Assembly (NCBI GenBank): GCA_031213475.1
Contig: JARUPZ010000002.1
Coordinates: 1,922,001-1,986,000, forward strand
DNA: 64,000 nt
From: Nereocystis luetkeana
Taxonomy: Eukaryota; Sar; Phaeophyceae; Laminariales; Laminariaceae
Direction: 5' to 3'
A program made the translations under genes and the position numbers. Of this stretch, positions 1 to 11,600 are shown one piece after another (positions within the stretch are counted from its first letter, which is position 1; each line of letters begins with the position of its first letter). The notes beneath the pieces are model-generated. The model saw nothing but the letters and a program-made list of their open reading frames with translations, ran no database searches and was not told the origin of the DNA.

Positions 1-51
1 CGTTTTTGTGTGCACCGTAGGTCCTACTTAATATGGTCCCCTGTAATAGTC
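1..51. mobile_element. TA-MITE family A, right-end fragment
   Basis: Right arm of family A cut by the window edge. The family (here called A) is about 105 bp, flanked by TA, and has 27-bp near-perfect inverted termini that begin TTACGGGGGACCATAGTTAA and continue TAGGACC. Flank and ends suggest a Tc1/mariner-type non-autonomous element. Confidence 0.75.
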
Positions 52-390
52 CTTCTAGTACTGCAATGCGCAGAAAAGTACATATATCTCCAATCCCAAG
101 TAGGTTCGTCACCCAAAAAAGGGAGCGCTAGTTCTCAAGGGGCTGAGTTAGTGTGATTCAAAAACATTTATTTTTTTCGAGAAACGATATATAAGACACG
201 CATCGCGCAAAACAGGAAAATATGATGATGATGATGATGATGATGATGACGATGACACTCGTACTGCAGTGCACTTTTCCTGGAAGAGGCTGATGAGACG
301 GTTCTTCTCGTTGTTTAGATCGCTATAGCTGGGTCCCCCGCCAGGGCGGCCTAATGGCCCCAAGCACGCTTGTTTCATCTCCGTGCTCAC

Positions 391-575
391 CGTGGCGAGA
401 GCCCACTGATATCCCTCCTTCGTGAGAAACCCCTCGAGGGCGCTTTGTGCAGTCGACGAACCCTGAGAGGGAAGCTCCAACTCCTGCAGTTCACGCAAAT
501 CATTCGCGACTTGAGATTTCCATACGGTCGTCAAGGCATGCAAAGACGTGCCCCGTAGCAGCTCTAGCTCTTCGT
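391..575 (-). CDS. SET gene exon 3
   Basis: Acceptor CAAAG at 580-576, with a C-rich stretch (complement of 610-670) just upstream. Reads DEELELLRGTSLHALTTVWK and ends GYQWALAT in phase 0 before the donor GTGAGCACGG (390 downward). No following exon is visible in 1-385. Confidence 0.8.
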
Positions 576-3500
576 CTTTGGGACGTCAAAACAGTTAAAA
601 TCCCACAGTATGCGAGGCGGAGGGAGGGGAGGGGAGGGGGGGCGGTCCGGGAGGGGGGGGGGTGGAGGTGGTCAGCTTGCTTTCAATTTTCGGACCATGT
701 TTTTCGCGCACTTTTTCAGCGATCGTAGCTACTACTGCTATTGTTGGCTTCAAACATTAACAACCAGGGGCAAAATCCAATCTCTGTTAAGCCGCCTATC
801 GGCGATCGTTCTTACGGTATAAGAACGTTACAACGAATGACGCAAGCTCAACCCCGCCGCCCCCACCCGCTGCCCCTGTAACGCCGCTTTCAAGGCAACA
901 CCCGCCACATCTGAGGTGTCCCTCATCCCTGCGAACAAGTATGCCGGCTAAAACTACACTCTTCCCTCTGGATGGGCAGCCGTCAAGGAATTTCTCGCAC
1001 TAAAAATAGTGTACTACGTCTACAGAGGCCTAAAACGAGCAGTGTATCACGTCGGAAGAGGGCTGAAACTACACTAGTCTAGTAAGCCTAGAGAGGCCTA
1101 AAACTAGCACATTTAGCCTAAGATAACTAAAACTAGAGTATTAGGTCTATTAAATAAATCTAGCCGATTAAGTTCCAGTAAACCCAAAACTGGTGAATCA
1201 AGTGAAATGAGGGCTAAAACTACAGCAGCCCATACGAACGAAGAAGCCTAAAACCAGTAGAAGCCTAAAACCAGTAGACTGAACCTACAGTAAAGAGGCA
1301 TTGACGGGCCAAAAACTAGACCACCAGCCGGCGTACTAGCTTCTGAGGCGCGTGCACACTCGCCAGAATAGAATACTGTCTGGTGGTATTCCCGGGGCAG
1401 GGCGTCTATGTGCCTTCTGAGCGGTGACCTCTCTTTTAGGACGTGGCGATGGTAAAGAAGAAGTAGACACAAGACATCGTCTTCCCGAGCACCCGCTTCC
1501 GATAAGCCCTCGAATGGCGTGCCTTTGGCGTTGTCGACGGTCATCAGTGCCTTCCGCGGGAGTTTCAAATGTAGAAGGCGAGGGGAGGAGGGGGAGTGGG
1601 AGGAGGAGAGGGTAGGGGACGGGACGGGAGGGGACGGGGGAGAAGGGGAGGGGGGGGGAGGGAGGGGAAGGGGAGGGGCTAGACGAGATGGGAAGCGTGC
1701 AGATCATTCACGGCCATCCGGGTGGATTGCCTCGCGCAGTTGCTGGGAGTCGTCGGTTACCTCGAGCAGCAAGCTCTAACAGCAACTGACAAAGGGTGCA
1801 TGAGCTTATTAAAAAAAAAAACCCATAGCAGGAGTGCAACTTGCGATTCATTTGGAGTACTAAGTTAATCGGAGCCAAGATAGGCGACCGAGACGATCGC
1901 GCCCGGCGGCCCCGGTCTCTCGTCTTACAAACGTAAACAGCTGAAACGCTGACCTTGAACGCCCCGCCGTGATCACCGAAATCCCGTCAAAACACCCAGC
2001 ATGATAATCCCTACCTTTCTACGGCAACATCACATCTCCGTCTGTTGAGAAGGGCGCGTGTATTTCACCAAATAACGATATGACCGTCAAAACGCAAAAG
2101 GGGAGTGCGTCTGCATCCCGTAAGAGCCCTCCTCTCGAGATCGACGTTCTCGCGGTTTCCAGAAGACAAAAGAAGTGCTTCTCACCGTGCTTCTTGTGTG
2201 ACTCCTCCGGTGAACCAAACCGCTCACGTCCCCGTGAATACGGCACGCACATCGCGCACACCTTGCACTACAGAAGCTAGCGCATGAATGCCGACATTAT
2301 TTTTCATGTGCTGCTGCAGACCGTGTGGAGACAGGACACCGCACACGTCGGAAATGTCACGACGGAGTGCCGTAGTGTAGATAACCTAGAACTCAACCTC
2401 CTGATATGATATGATGAGCAGGGTCTGTGGAGTACAGATCCAAACCAGGAGGAAAGTCCTAGATCACGCAGGTTGCACGGCTCCCACCCGGCAACATGAG
2501 CTAGATCATACAGATCACACAGATCATACAGATCAGGCATGATCTATCTTCCCTAAAAGATCTTTATGGTGATCTATCTGTAGATGATCTGTCCGAGATG
2601 TTGGACATTCGACACACTTTCCGCCCTTATTAACGGGGAACCATATTAAATAGGACCTACGGTATGCACAAAAACCTATACATTTCGCTATTTTTACTAC
2701 AGTAACAATATTCGGTCCTATTTACTATGGTCGCCCGTAATAGTGGGCCTGTTTCGGTTCCACAAACACGTCACACGTCAAGAACAACCAGTCAACGTGC
2801 CCAAGCGCCAGCGGTAACAGCAGCCTGCTCTGCTGTTGCGACGGGAGCTATGGGTTAAATTGATGACACACGACACACGACACCAAATCTGAACGTAGCA
2901 AGTGTGGTGAGCTTAAAGCTATATTTTCACCAATCCGCAGGAGGATTACAAAAAAAAACAAGAAAAAAACATGGAAGCCGCAATCCCAATTGGTCAACCA
3001 GCTCGATGCGCCAAACTACGGAGTGATCGACCGGAAAACGACAGGATACGCTCAAGGCTGCGATGGCTGCATCGCCGTCGCTGTCCCGCCCGTGGCGTTT
3101 TAGGGATCCCTCCGCCCACTGAAGGACCCTACCCTGAGAGCGATAGCTTCCTAGCCTGCCCCGCCAAAAACGAACAGGGGCTGGCGGCGGCGCGCACACG
3201 CCGACGCATATGTTTTCGCTCTCGTCTATTGTCGTCGGAGTTTTTCGGCTGGGCGTTGTGATACGTGCTGCGTTTCTTCGATTTCAGAAATATTTTGATA
3301 CATACTTCGCACCTTCACCGATAGGACGCAAACACGCATAAATATTTTTCATTAAGTCAAATCCAAATATGAAAATATTTCCCAGATTTTTTTTGTTTAT
3401 GCTTTCCTGGTAAGCAATCTGCCGGCCTTATTTGCCCGTTTTTTCTTATTATGTGTCCTGTACCGTACCGATACAGAATAACTGGGTACAACGTATAAGC

Positions 3501-4131
3501 ATTGGTAGCATATCGTGTCACCGATAAACAGGCGGCATGGGCGCCGCCGGTTCTCCCCACCGCAACACAGCAGAGCTTCGGGGGGGCAGCGCAACCGCAA
3601 CAGATGAATACCTGTCTATACTCGTGCGAGGGATGCTCATCGCGCTCTCGGGCACTCGAATCCCGGGCTAAGCGCAACAACAACAGATGAACGATTTACC
3701 CGAATAATCCTGTGGGGGCTTGACCCTTTATGAGCCGCAGTCCCATATGTGGGGACAAAGCACTCCAATTTCAAGTAGTTTGCCCCCAAAACGGGACTGC
3801 CGTCCTGACGGGGTCAATTCACACGGGGCTGCAGGATGATTTACAGGCGGGTGCTGCCACCGGCGCGCGATTACATCTGGCTACTATTCCACCATACGTA
3901 CCACCACACAGGCAACGCACAGACAGCCGTGCTTGGTCGACTTGACCCTGGCACTCGGCTAGGCTCGGTTGCGCGAAACGCGAGTGTCAACGGGTAGGGG
4001 TCGCTCGGTACCAATAGGTGAACGACCGAAAATGTCCGGGCCGAAATTTGAGGATGCGATTGTCGGACTTTGGCGTATGTTCCCGAAAACGTTGGTGCGG
4101 AGCGACTGGGCTGTGGGGCAACACCAGCAAC

Positions 4132-4165
<34 letters not shown>

Positions 4166-5044
4166 GCCGGCAAGACATTCGTACTTGCGGCGGCAAGAGA
4201 TGGAGGCACATACTTATAAGGCTCACTGTTGAGTCCGTGAGAAACATGAGCTGCTATATAATCACGTACGTACGTACCCATGCACACGACAAACAACACG
4301 AAATACGATAAATTTCGGCTTTAACATGAAGATCAACTATATACTTCGGCTTTAACATGAAGATCAACTATTACGGAGAACCATACCTGGTGGTAATCAG
4401 GACCCATGATATACATAAAAACCTCTATATTCCGGTATTTTTACCAATCATATTTGGTCCTGATTACCACCAGTGTTCCCTCTGTGATATTTTTGTTTTC
4501 TACTGGAACCTGGTATACTCGTATGTAACCTTCGGCCCGATGGGAAAAAAATACGAAGCGCGGCAAGCCCCGGATGCATACGCGTAGAACGGGTAGTATA
4601 GCCGGCAGCGGCGTGCTTCGTCTCTGTGGGACACCTACAACAGTCCACGGCAGCTGGAATACAGGACACGCAAGGAGCAACGTTGCTACTGACCGCTGTA
4701 CTGATCGCTGACTGCTGACTGCTGACTGCTGACTGCTGACGGGAGTGGGTAGGGAACGCGGCTCTACGAGATATAACGTCGCAACAACCGCAGAAGGACT
4801 GGTCTGAGTTTGCGGAGATCTCAAATGTCTCACACGATTTTGTACTTATATCACCCACCTCCCACGGCACCGAGACGACGATAGCCTCTGCAGGGATGTC
4901 TTCTTCGCAGTACACGCCCCTCTCCGCCATACCAGGTGCGGGAGATATCGTTAGCGGGTGGTGCACGACCACGCCAAGGCTCTCTTGAGCCCACTCAAGG
5001 TATCCGTCGGCAGGCGAAGGTGTGGAGGTGGAGGTATCAGTCAT
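391..5044 (-). CDS. SETD3/LSMT-like SET-domain methyltransferase, 5' part (3 exons)
   Basis: Exons read on the minus strand are 5044-4859, 1550-1364 and 575-391, giving 186 residues before the window ends. The spliced product has the family order: the SET N-lobe GMAERGVYCEEDIPAEAIVV followed by SVPWEALMTVDNAKG, the inserted helical segment DDVLCLLLLYHRH and LPREYHQTVFYSDEELELLR, then GYQWALAT, where the family normally continues to the second SET half with its NH motif. That half must lie left of the window. Such enzymes methylate lysine or histidine side chains (actin, Rubisco, ribosomal proteins), and the substrate cannot be told here. The start is the first ATG of exon 1, 384 bp from the divergent TFB1 start. 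Intron 1 is 3.3 kb with a C-rich acceptor. Intron 2 appears to be GC-AG. Family assignment is confident; exact orthology is not. Confidence 0.82.
900..1330. repeat. degenerate GCCTAAAACtAG repeats
   Basis: About a dozen irregularly spaced GCCTAAAAC/GGCTAAAACTA words in SET gene intron 2. Confidence 0.55.
1364..1550 (-). CDS. SET gene exon 2
   Basis: Starts ALMTVDNAKG after a long C-rich tract and AG (1552-1551). It has 62 codons plus one base, so with exon 3 a GAC codon is rebuilt across the junction and gives the family motif FYSDEELELL. The implied donor is GCGAGT (1363-1358). Confidence 0.8.
2340..2600. repeat. GATC-rich repeat family E
   Basis: CACCCGGCAACATGAGCTAG, ATCATACAGATC units and GATCTATCTGTAGATGATC. 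Confidence 0.72.
2630..2740. mobile_element. TA-MITE family A copy
   Basis: Full length, diverged left end (TTAACGGGGAACC), intact right end CGCCCGTAA. Confidence 0.78.
2791..2970 (+). mobile_element. poly(A)-ended retroposon family D, 5'-truncated
   Basis: GTCAACGTGCCCAAGCGCCA, then GTTAAATTGATGACACACGA, CACCAATCCGCAGGAGGAT and an A-rich tail. Lies in SET gene intron 1. Confidence 0.72.
3720..3817. mobile_element. TTAA-MITE family B copy
   Basis: Flanks mutated to TTGA/TCAA; in SET gene intron 1. Confidence 0.72.
4372..4488. mobile_element. TA-MITE family A variant
   Basis: Family-A core, but the arms carry ACCTGGTGGTAATCAGGACC in place of AGTTAATAGGACC. The change is mirrored in the other arm. 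Confidence 0.6.
4859..5044 (-). CDS. SET gene exon 1
   Basis: 62 codons from ATG at 5044, ending in phase 0 at VPWE before the donor GTGGGTGATA (4858 downward). It encodes the N-lobe of the SET fold. The reading frame stays open past the donor for another 130 codons, but that extension has no family similarity. Confidence 0.82.
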
Positions 5045-5428
5045 CTTTGCTTTGAGATCTACGAAAAATCGCCTATATTATATGTTGCTGTCCTGTTTGC
5101 GCTGGCACGTAGCGAAGATTTGCTGCGTGCAGATGTCACCCAGACGCAGAAAAGAAAGCACGTGCTAGGTGCTACGGTGTGCAGAATGAAGCAGTACTAC
5201 GTGCTCAGCACACACAGATAGTGGGTAACGTGTGTTGCTGGTCGTTTGATCCTCTTTCCGCAGGAGTTCCAAGATTATTGAGGCTTTTTGACAACCTTTG
5301 CTTCTTGCTGAGATCACCCGCACACCTTCCTTCCTGCCCACCAACACCGCTGCCGCACAGCAGCGTTACTGCTGCAGTGCGAACATTCGTCCGTTATCAC
5401 AGCCGGGATCGGGAAAAGAAAGAGTACA
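5045..5428. promoter_or_regulatory. divergent intergenic interval (SET gene / TFB1)
   Basis: The only sequence between two head-to-head start codons, so it must hold both 5' UTRs and core promoters unless untranslated exons lie elsewhere. I see no clear TATA box. The region is free of the MITEs and poly(C) runs that fill the neighbouring introns. Confidence 0.5.
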
Positions 5429-5614
5429 ATGGCGACCATGCCGGGGCCTTCACTCGGAGCAGGCGAAGAGGTGCTCGTCACCGCCCACGCAACGCACAAG
5501 AAAACGCCAGGAACAGCTTGGTTCACCACCAGGAGGGCCTTGTGGAGAGCGGCGGATGGAAGGGCGGCTGTCCAGCGAGCAGAGGTGCCCTGGGCGGCCG
5601 TAAAGAGCTTCCAG
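5429..5614 (+). CDS. TFB1: TFB1 exon 1
   Basis: 62 codons, first half of the PH-like domain (GEEVLVTAHATHKKTPGTAW). ATG at 5429, donor CAG/GTGCGT. Confidence 0.9.
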
Positions 5615-8600
5615 GTGCGTGTTGTTCACAGCAGCAGCATTGATACTCTTCTACTTTTCCTCTGATGCGTGTAGAGAGGTGGACAGCAGTAGCAGTACGC
5701 GTAGCAGTGGTGTGGATCGCGACGATTCCGCCAGTTTTGATCGTACCTCCCTGTCGCTAAAACGTCAACTGCGACCAGACTGCACTGCTGTTGCCGATGC
5801 CCGCGAAGAGCTCAACGCTGCACTGACAGCAGTGTGAGCCGTAGCCGTAAGCAGTTGACTTTCCGTCTCTGGCAACATAACCCACAGCTCGGGAGCGTAT
5901 GGTACGGCAGAGGCTGACTTGTGATACATACGCATGGTGCATGGTGTCTACTTTATACCAGGTACCTGTGATAAACCTTGACAAAAGCATGAGTCGTGTG
6001 TACTGCTGATATCAAGGGGAGGCTTCGCGATTGGATACGGACCGTCAAGTCTCACGTGGTAACTTGTGCGTACCCAGTACCCAGTATCCAGGGCAAGCTG
6101 CGAAGCTAACCACGCCAGCCCTACCGCTAGCCGACGAAACCAAGAAGTGCTTGCGATCTAGCTGTCGCCTGCAGCCCTCGTTTGGGCGACAGAGGCTTTG
6201 CTTTGTCTCACCATTAATGTTCATATATTCATACGTTACGCACCGCCAATTCGCGCGCAACTCCCGCGCCTCCACAGCAGATTTGTAGATTTGCATTCAA
6301 GGTTGGCACAGACTCTGCCGCCGGTCTGCAGCATCACCTATTGGCTGCACACTACCGGCAACCGGCATCGCAGGCATCCATGTAGCCACGCGGGATTCTC
6401 GTTGTTGTTGTTGCTTTCTTCGTGCGAAACATTTCGTTTTTCTCCAGCGGCATCTAAAATAACCTAAAAAAAACACTCAGGTTCCGCACGAGTACGTACC
6501 GAGTGGTTTTCTTCCTCTCGTACAGAAGAGAGATGCGTACGAGATACCATGTACCTGGTATGTACAACTCCCGTATGTGTACGTTGTTTATCGCACAATT
6601 ACGATCTTGCACATGGTTTACGCCTTCCTCTCCGAGCTTTCAACAGGCATCCCCGACCAGATCATCCCCCCAGTGTACACGACCGACGGAAACAAAACAC
6701 AAAACCTCCTGCCCCCCCCCCCCCACCCCCCCTCCCTCCGCCCCCCTCTTCTTCGTACTATCTACAAACCCAACCCTCTCAGTGCTCCCCAGCAAGCGAG
6801 CCCCGAGCCATGCTCCGCCTCCTCAGGGTTTCCGAAGGCCAGCCCCCCATAATCCTCCGTTTCTCCGAAACGGCGGCAGATACACCGCGGGAAGTTCTAG
6901 AGAGGGCGCAGGCGGCGATAAGGAAGGCCATGAAAGGAGAAGTGGAAGGCCAGGGGGCGAGAGACGGAAGGGGGGGCAGGACGGGGGGAGTTGCTGGAGC
7001 GGAAGGCGGAAGCAATGGCAAGGGAAAAGGGAAGGAGAAAAGCGGCGGGAAGGATGCTGGGTGAGGTTCGGTGGGGGTATAGTGATGGGACGGCAGGGGG
7101 GGGGGAAGGGGCGAGAGTAGGGGTGAGTTGAAGTGATGGTACTTTCGGGTTGCTGCTGCCGCTGTTAACCCTTTTAGAACCGCAGTCCCGTTCTGGGGAC
7201 AAACCAGTCAAATTTCAAGTAGTTTGGTCCCCAAACGGGACTGCGGTTCTAAAGGGGTTAAGCTTGGCTCGAGAAGCGTTTGACGCTACGCGCGCGCTTC
7301 ACGTATTGATCGTGAAAGAGTACATATATACAGAGAGAGAACTTATCGTTATGTTCCGAAATATAAGAAACATTCTTATGACATATTAGTAGATAAGCGA
7401 TCCCTATATTTATGGACATACTGATATGCAACTTGGAGGGTCGTTTCCTGTCGGCTGTGTAGCGAACTGGCGGTGGGCGTTTATTGCATGCGGCGTAACG
7501 CCTGGTCGGGATCACCAACGCTTGAAATCCCCAGACGACAGAAGACACACCTGGTACGAGACTTGTGCTGCTGTGCCTGCGATAAACGAGGGGGAATATC
7601 AATGTTTGCATATGGTTTGGATGCTTGTGTTTGGATCGTGTATCGCACGCTGAAACCCGCCGGAAGCGTTCTTCTGAGAGCCTGGGGTCTTTGTGGCGGC
7701 CGTCCCCAAGGTCGGTCGTCAGCCTCTGCGAATCATCTTTACTCTCTCGCGCACTACGACTGTATATTGTGAGCCAGTTTTCAGCTTTCATGGTTCATGT
7801 TGCCGTTTCCAAGCTCGCAAGGCCTGGAAGCAAAGTAAGTGAATGATGCGTCCTTCGTTTCCCCTTCTCCTCCTCCTCATTCCTTCCACACACCGCGCTG
7901 CCGCTCGCTCTGCGCCTCGTCGACTGATCTACTACCTACGGCCGTCCCATTCCCACGCATGGGGTGTTTCAACCGCCTATCTAAAAAATGTCGCACGGGG
8001 TGTTCATGGAATGGTTGGATGGATTGTGGCGATGGTGGTGGTGGTGGTGGTGGTGGTGGTGCTTTGACCTGCTTCGCCTGCGGTGGGGCAGCAAGGCCGC
8101 CCAGAAGAAGATGAAGTGGAAGACACGGGGCGGCTTGCTGGGCACCGCCTCGGGGGGGCAGACGCTTCGCCACAGGTGAGGATAGCTCGACCCGGTAGGA
8201 CTTGTCCTTTCTACCGTTGATGGTGGTATCGATGCTGGCCGCGCTATCGTGGCACCCTTCCCTTGCTTGCTGACCCTTGTTGGTGCGGTCGTTTCCTGAT
8301 GTGGATATATATTTTTTTGTTTCTTTGGACGGGAGGCCGGGCCTTGAGTTTTTGTGGGGGCAGGTGAGATTTGAGGGGGATGGACTAATGTGAGAACGTC
8401 ATGGTCATCGTCGTCAGGATCATCATCATTATGGTAATAGCTACTGTATATTCGTCAATATCATCACCATCATGATCATCTTATCCATTGTCAAAACCAT
8501 GAGCTATCCTCGTCAGAGGCGTTCTACGATAGAGGTTTAACCTAAAAATTCTGAGGCTCCTATGGCCCCCCAAGGCATGATATGATGCGGAGATCATCGG

Positions 8601-11600
8601 GGACAGACATGTGAATACGACTGGTGCTATTAATACACGCATCTCGTACGTTTACGTACGCATCATCTCGTACGTGTACGTACGCATCATCTCGTACGTG
8701 TACGTACGCGGTACGCCCAACAATGTAGAGCGCAAGTTGCATACTCATCGTCCTCCAACTGCCGCCCCGTGGTGGCTGAGTTTTTTCTTTTCTTTTTCCT
8801 AATGTGATACAAGTATATACCTCTATCGTGGAACGTGTCACTATGTGGTCATCATCATCGTCATCAACGTCGTCATCATTAGCATCAACATCGTCATCAT
8901 TAGCATCGTCTTCATCATCATCATCATCGTCATCAACATCGTCATCATTAGCATCATCTTCATCATCATCATCAGCTACCGAAGCTAGTGTCTCTGCCAA
9001 CGGATAGCTATGATACACACAAAGTACACTAATAGCTGTCTCGGCCGTCGCGTGAACTTCAAGAGACAAGAGCTCTTCAGAGACAAGGCTCAACGATACT
9101 TTTCACGTGTGATCCGAGTGAACAGCCTGCTCTTGTCTTGTTGTTCTTGTCGTTTCTCCCTTCTGCTTCTAAATACGCTCGCCCCAAAACCAAAAACCAC
9201 CGCTGTACACCACGTAGCCCGTACCCCGCTCCCTCTCTCCCTCCCAACCTCCATCCCTCCCTCGCCCCCCCCCCCCCCCCCCCACCCCACCCCCTCCCCT
9301 GTCCCTCCCCCCCCCCCCCTTTCGTCTGTCATTTCTCTGGCTCCCGCTTCGATTCCATTTCGTTTCCGCTCCGCTTGCGCTACGTCTCCACTGTTCGGAT
9401 GCACCGTTGTACGGCTACACCTCGGCAACCATGGCAACCTTGACACAGGGACAGCATGCCGGGGGGGAGAATGCGAGACGTTCATGACGCGAGACAGAGA
9501 GCGGCGCTTCTTGCGGGAGATGACGTGCTCACCACGCAGTACAAAGAGATGGTCGACGGGGGCGTGGTGACGGAGGAGGTGGGCGGACGCGCGGTCTCGG
9601 CGCCCTTGCGATTTTCCCTCCTACTGCTGTTGCTGTTCCGCGCCCGAGTGCTTTTGTATGGTTTGGCTTGAGTACATGCGCCAATGGCGAACTTTAAAAC
9701 TGAAATCGAATTCGAAATTGAAACCGAAGTCGAAGTCGAAACCGAAGCCGAAACCGAAACTGAAACCGAAACCAAACCGAGACCGAAACCGATTCTAAAA
9801 CAAAACCGAAACCGAACCGAAAACCGAAACCGAAACCGAAACCGAATTTGAAATCGAATCCAGAACCGAAGCCGAAACCGAAACCGAATTTGAAATCGAA
9901 TCCAGAACCGAAACCGAAACCGAAACTGAGACACGATTTCGCCCCGACTCCCCCCTGCCGCTCCCCGCCCACCTGGTCGTCCAGGAGTTCTGGGAGTCTA
10001 GGAGGCGTACGCTTGCAGAGGAGGACGCGAAAACGGCCTCGAGGCACACCGGCACCCCCAGCGAAATGCCGAGCGACCTCGTCGGCGAGACGACTTCCTC
10101 GGGTACCCTCAAGTTCAAGTTGAACGCGCGTACCATTCACAGCATCTTCACCATGTACCCCGTCGTCTTCAAGTGAGAAAATAGAGCCAGTGCAAGCACG
10201 CGGTTGGGGGGGGGGGGGGGGGGGGAGAGGTGTATTCTTTTCATGCATGGCCGTAGTTGTATGGCCGTAGAGAGGGGGGGGTAGTTTGATGCAAGTGATG
10301 AGAGGGGGGGGGGGGGGTACTCATTCGCTCATTGCCTTGGTCATTTGACCGTTGACCACGCATCTCTTTCGAGACGGAGGGTTTGGGACGAACATTTGGA
10401 GGCAGTGCATGCGTAGGGGGGGGGGGGGGGGTGTTGGATGCAGTTGATGGGTGGTGCGCTGGGGGTTTCCATTGGTGCAGGGGGTGGGGGGGAGGGGTTC
10501 ACCATGTTTCCCGTGTTTTCCAAGCGAGAAAGGGAGAGGTGCTTGGGGGAGAATAGAACCAGTGCACGCGGGAGGAGGCGGGGGGGTGCTTGGGTGCAAT
10601 TGGTGGGCAGCGTCCTGGGGGTTTCGATGACAAGGGGGGGGGGGGGGGGGTGCTGTTGTCCTCGTACGTTGGAAGAGAGTACGGGTATCGCTCCTGGTGT
10701 ATGTGTTTTCCCCCACCATGTCAGCTGTGAGTGTGGATGATGCGTTGCTGGGGCCTAGCTTTGCGAGCTGGTTGATGCGTTGCGTTGGTTCCGGCCTAGG
10801 GTTTGTTTTTTTTTCGGCGAAGAGGTATCAGTCAATTCCAGTCAGAGGAGAGGCGCGTGCTGAACACGCCCTACGCGTCCACAGCAGCAACGTACTGTAG
10901 CGGCTGTGGTGATTTTGGCCATGGTATCTGCACACGTCTTCGTGGTGCGTTTTTGCTGGTTGATTTGTTTTTGGACTGCCTCGTACCCTCAGGTGCTTTG
11001 ATGTGATGGGTGTAGCCGCGACACGTACGCCCAGTCTGTCATGGCGCGGGTTGGCGTTGTCGTTGTGGCGCAAGCGATTTGCTGAGGGTGCATGCAGCGT
11101 AGCCGGTGTTTGCTTGACGCCCGTTCGCTCCACCCGCCGGCCGTCATACGTCAGCACGCCAACGACATGCGTGAAACGCCTCCATATTGTGCAGTTTCAA
11201 TGCACCCATTCCGGGGATACGCTTCTACACCGATACCCCTCCCTCCCCCCCCCCCCAGCCCCTTCTTTCTCCCCCACCCCCTTGCCGAACACCTCACGGC
11301 GCTTCGGGCTTGGCGCAAGCAATATCCGCCTGGTCGGTGAATCACCGACGTGCTTCGTCGCGGCATTGTGTAGGGATGCGAGGGTCTATGGTCATATGAC
11401 TGCGACCGTGCATGATATCGATTTACATCTTTCCTATCGAGTACAGCCCCCGCCCCCACCCTAGGTTGGGTTGGCGTCGGTTGGCGGCGGCGCTGTAAAA
11501 CACGCCTCGCATTGCATGAGCTAGACAGCCAGGGTACCGTTATTTATTTATTTTTTGCGGTCACCACGGCTGACGGCCGAGCTAGATAATTTTTGTCCGG

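Noticed and set aside
8560..9093. Asp-rich and Ser-rich ORFs on both strands
   Set aside because: They are translations of an (ATC)n microsatellite inside a TFB1 intron.
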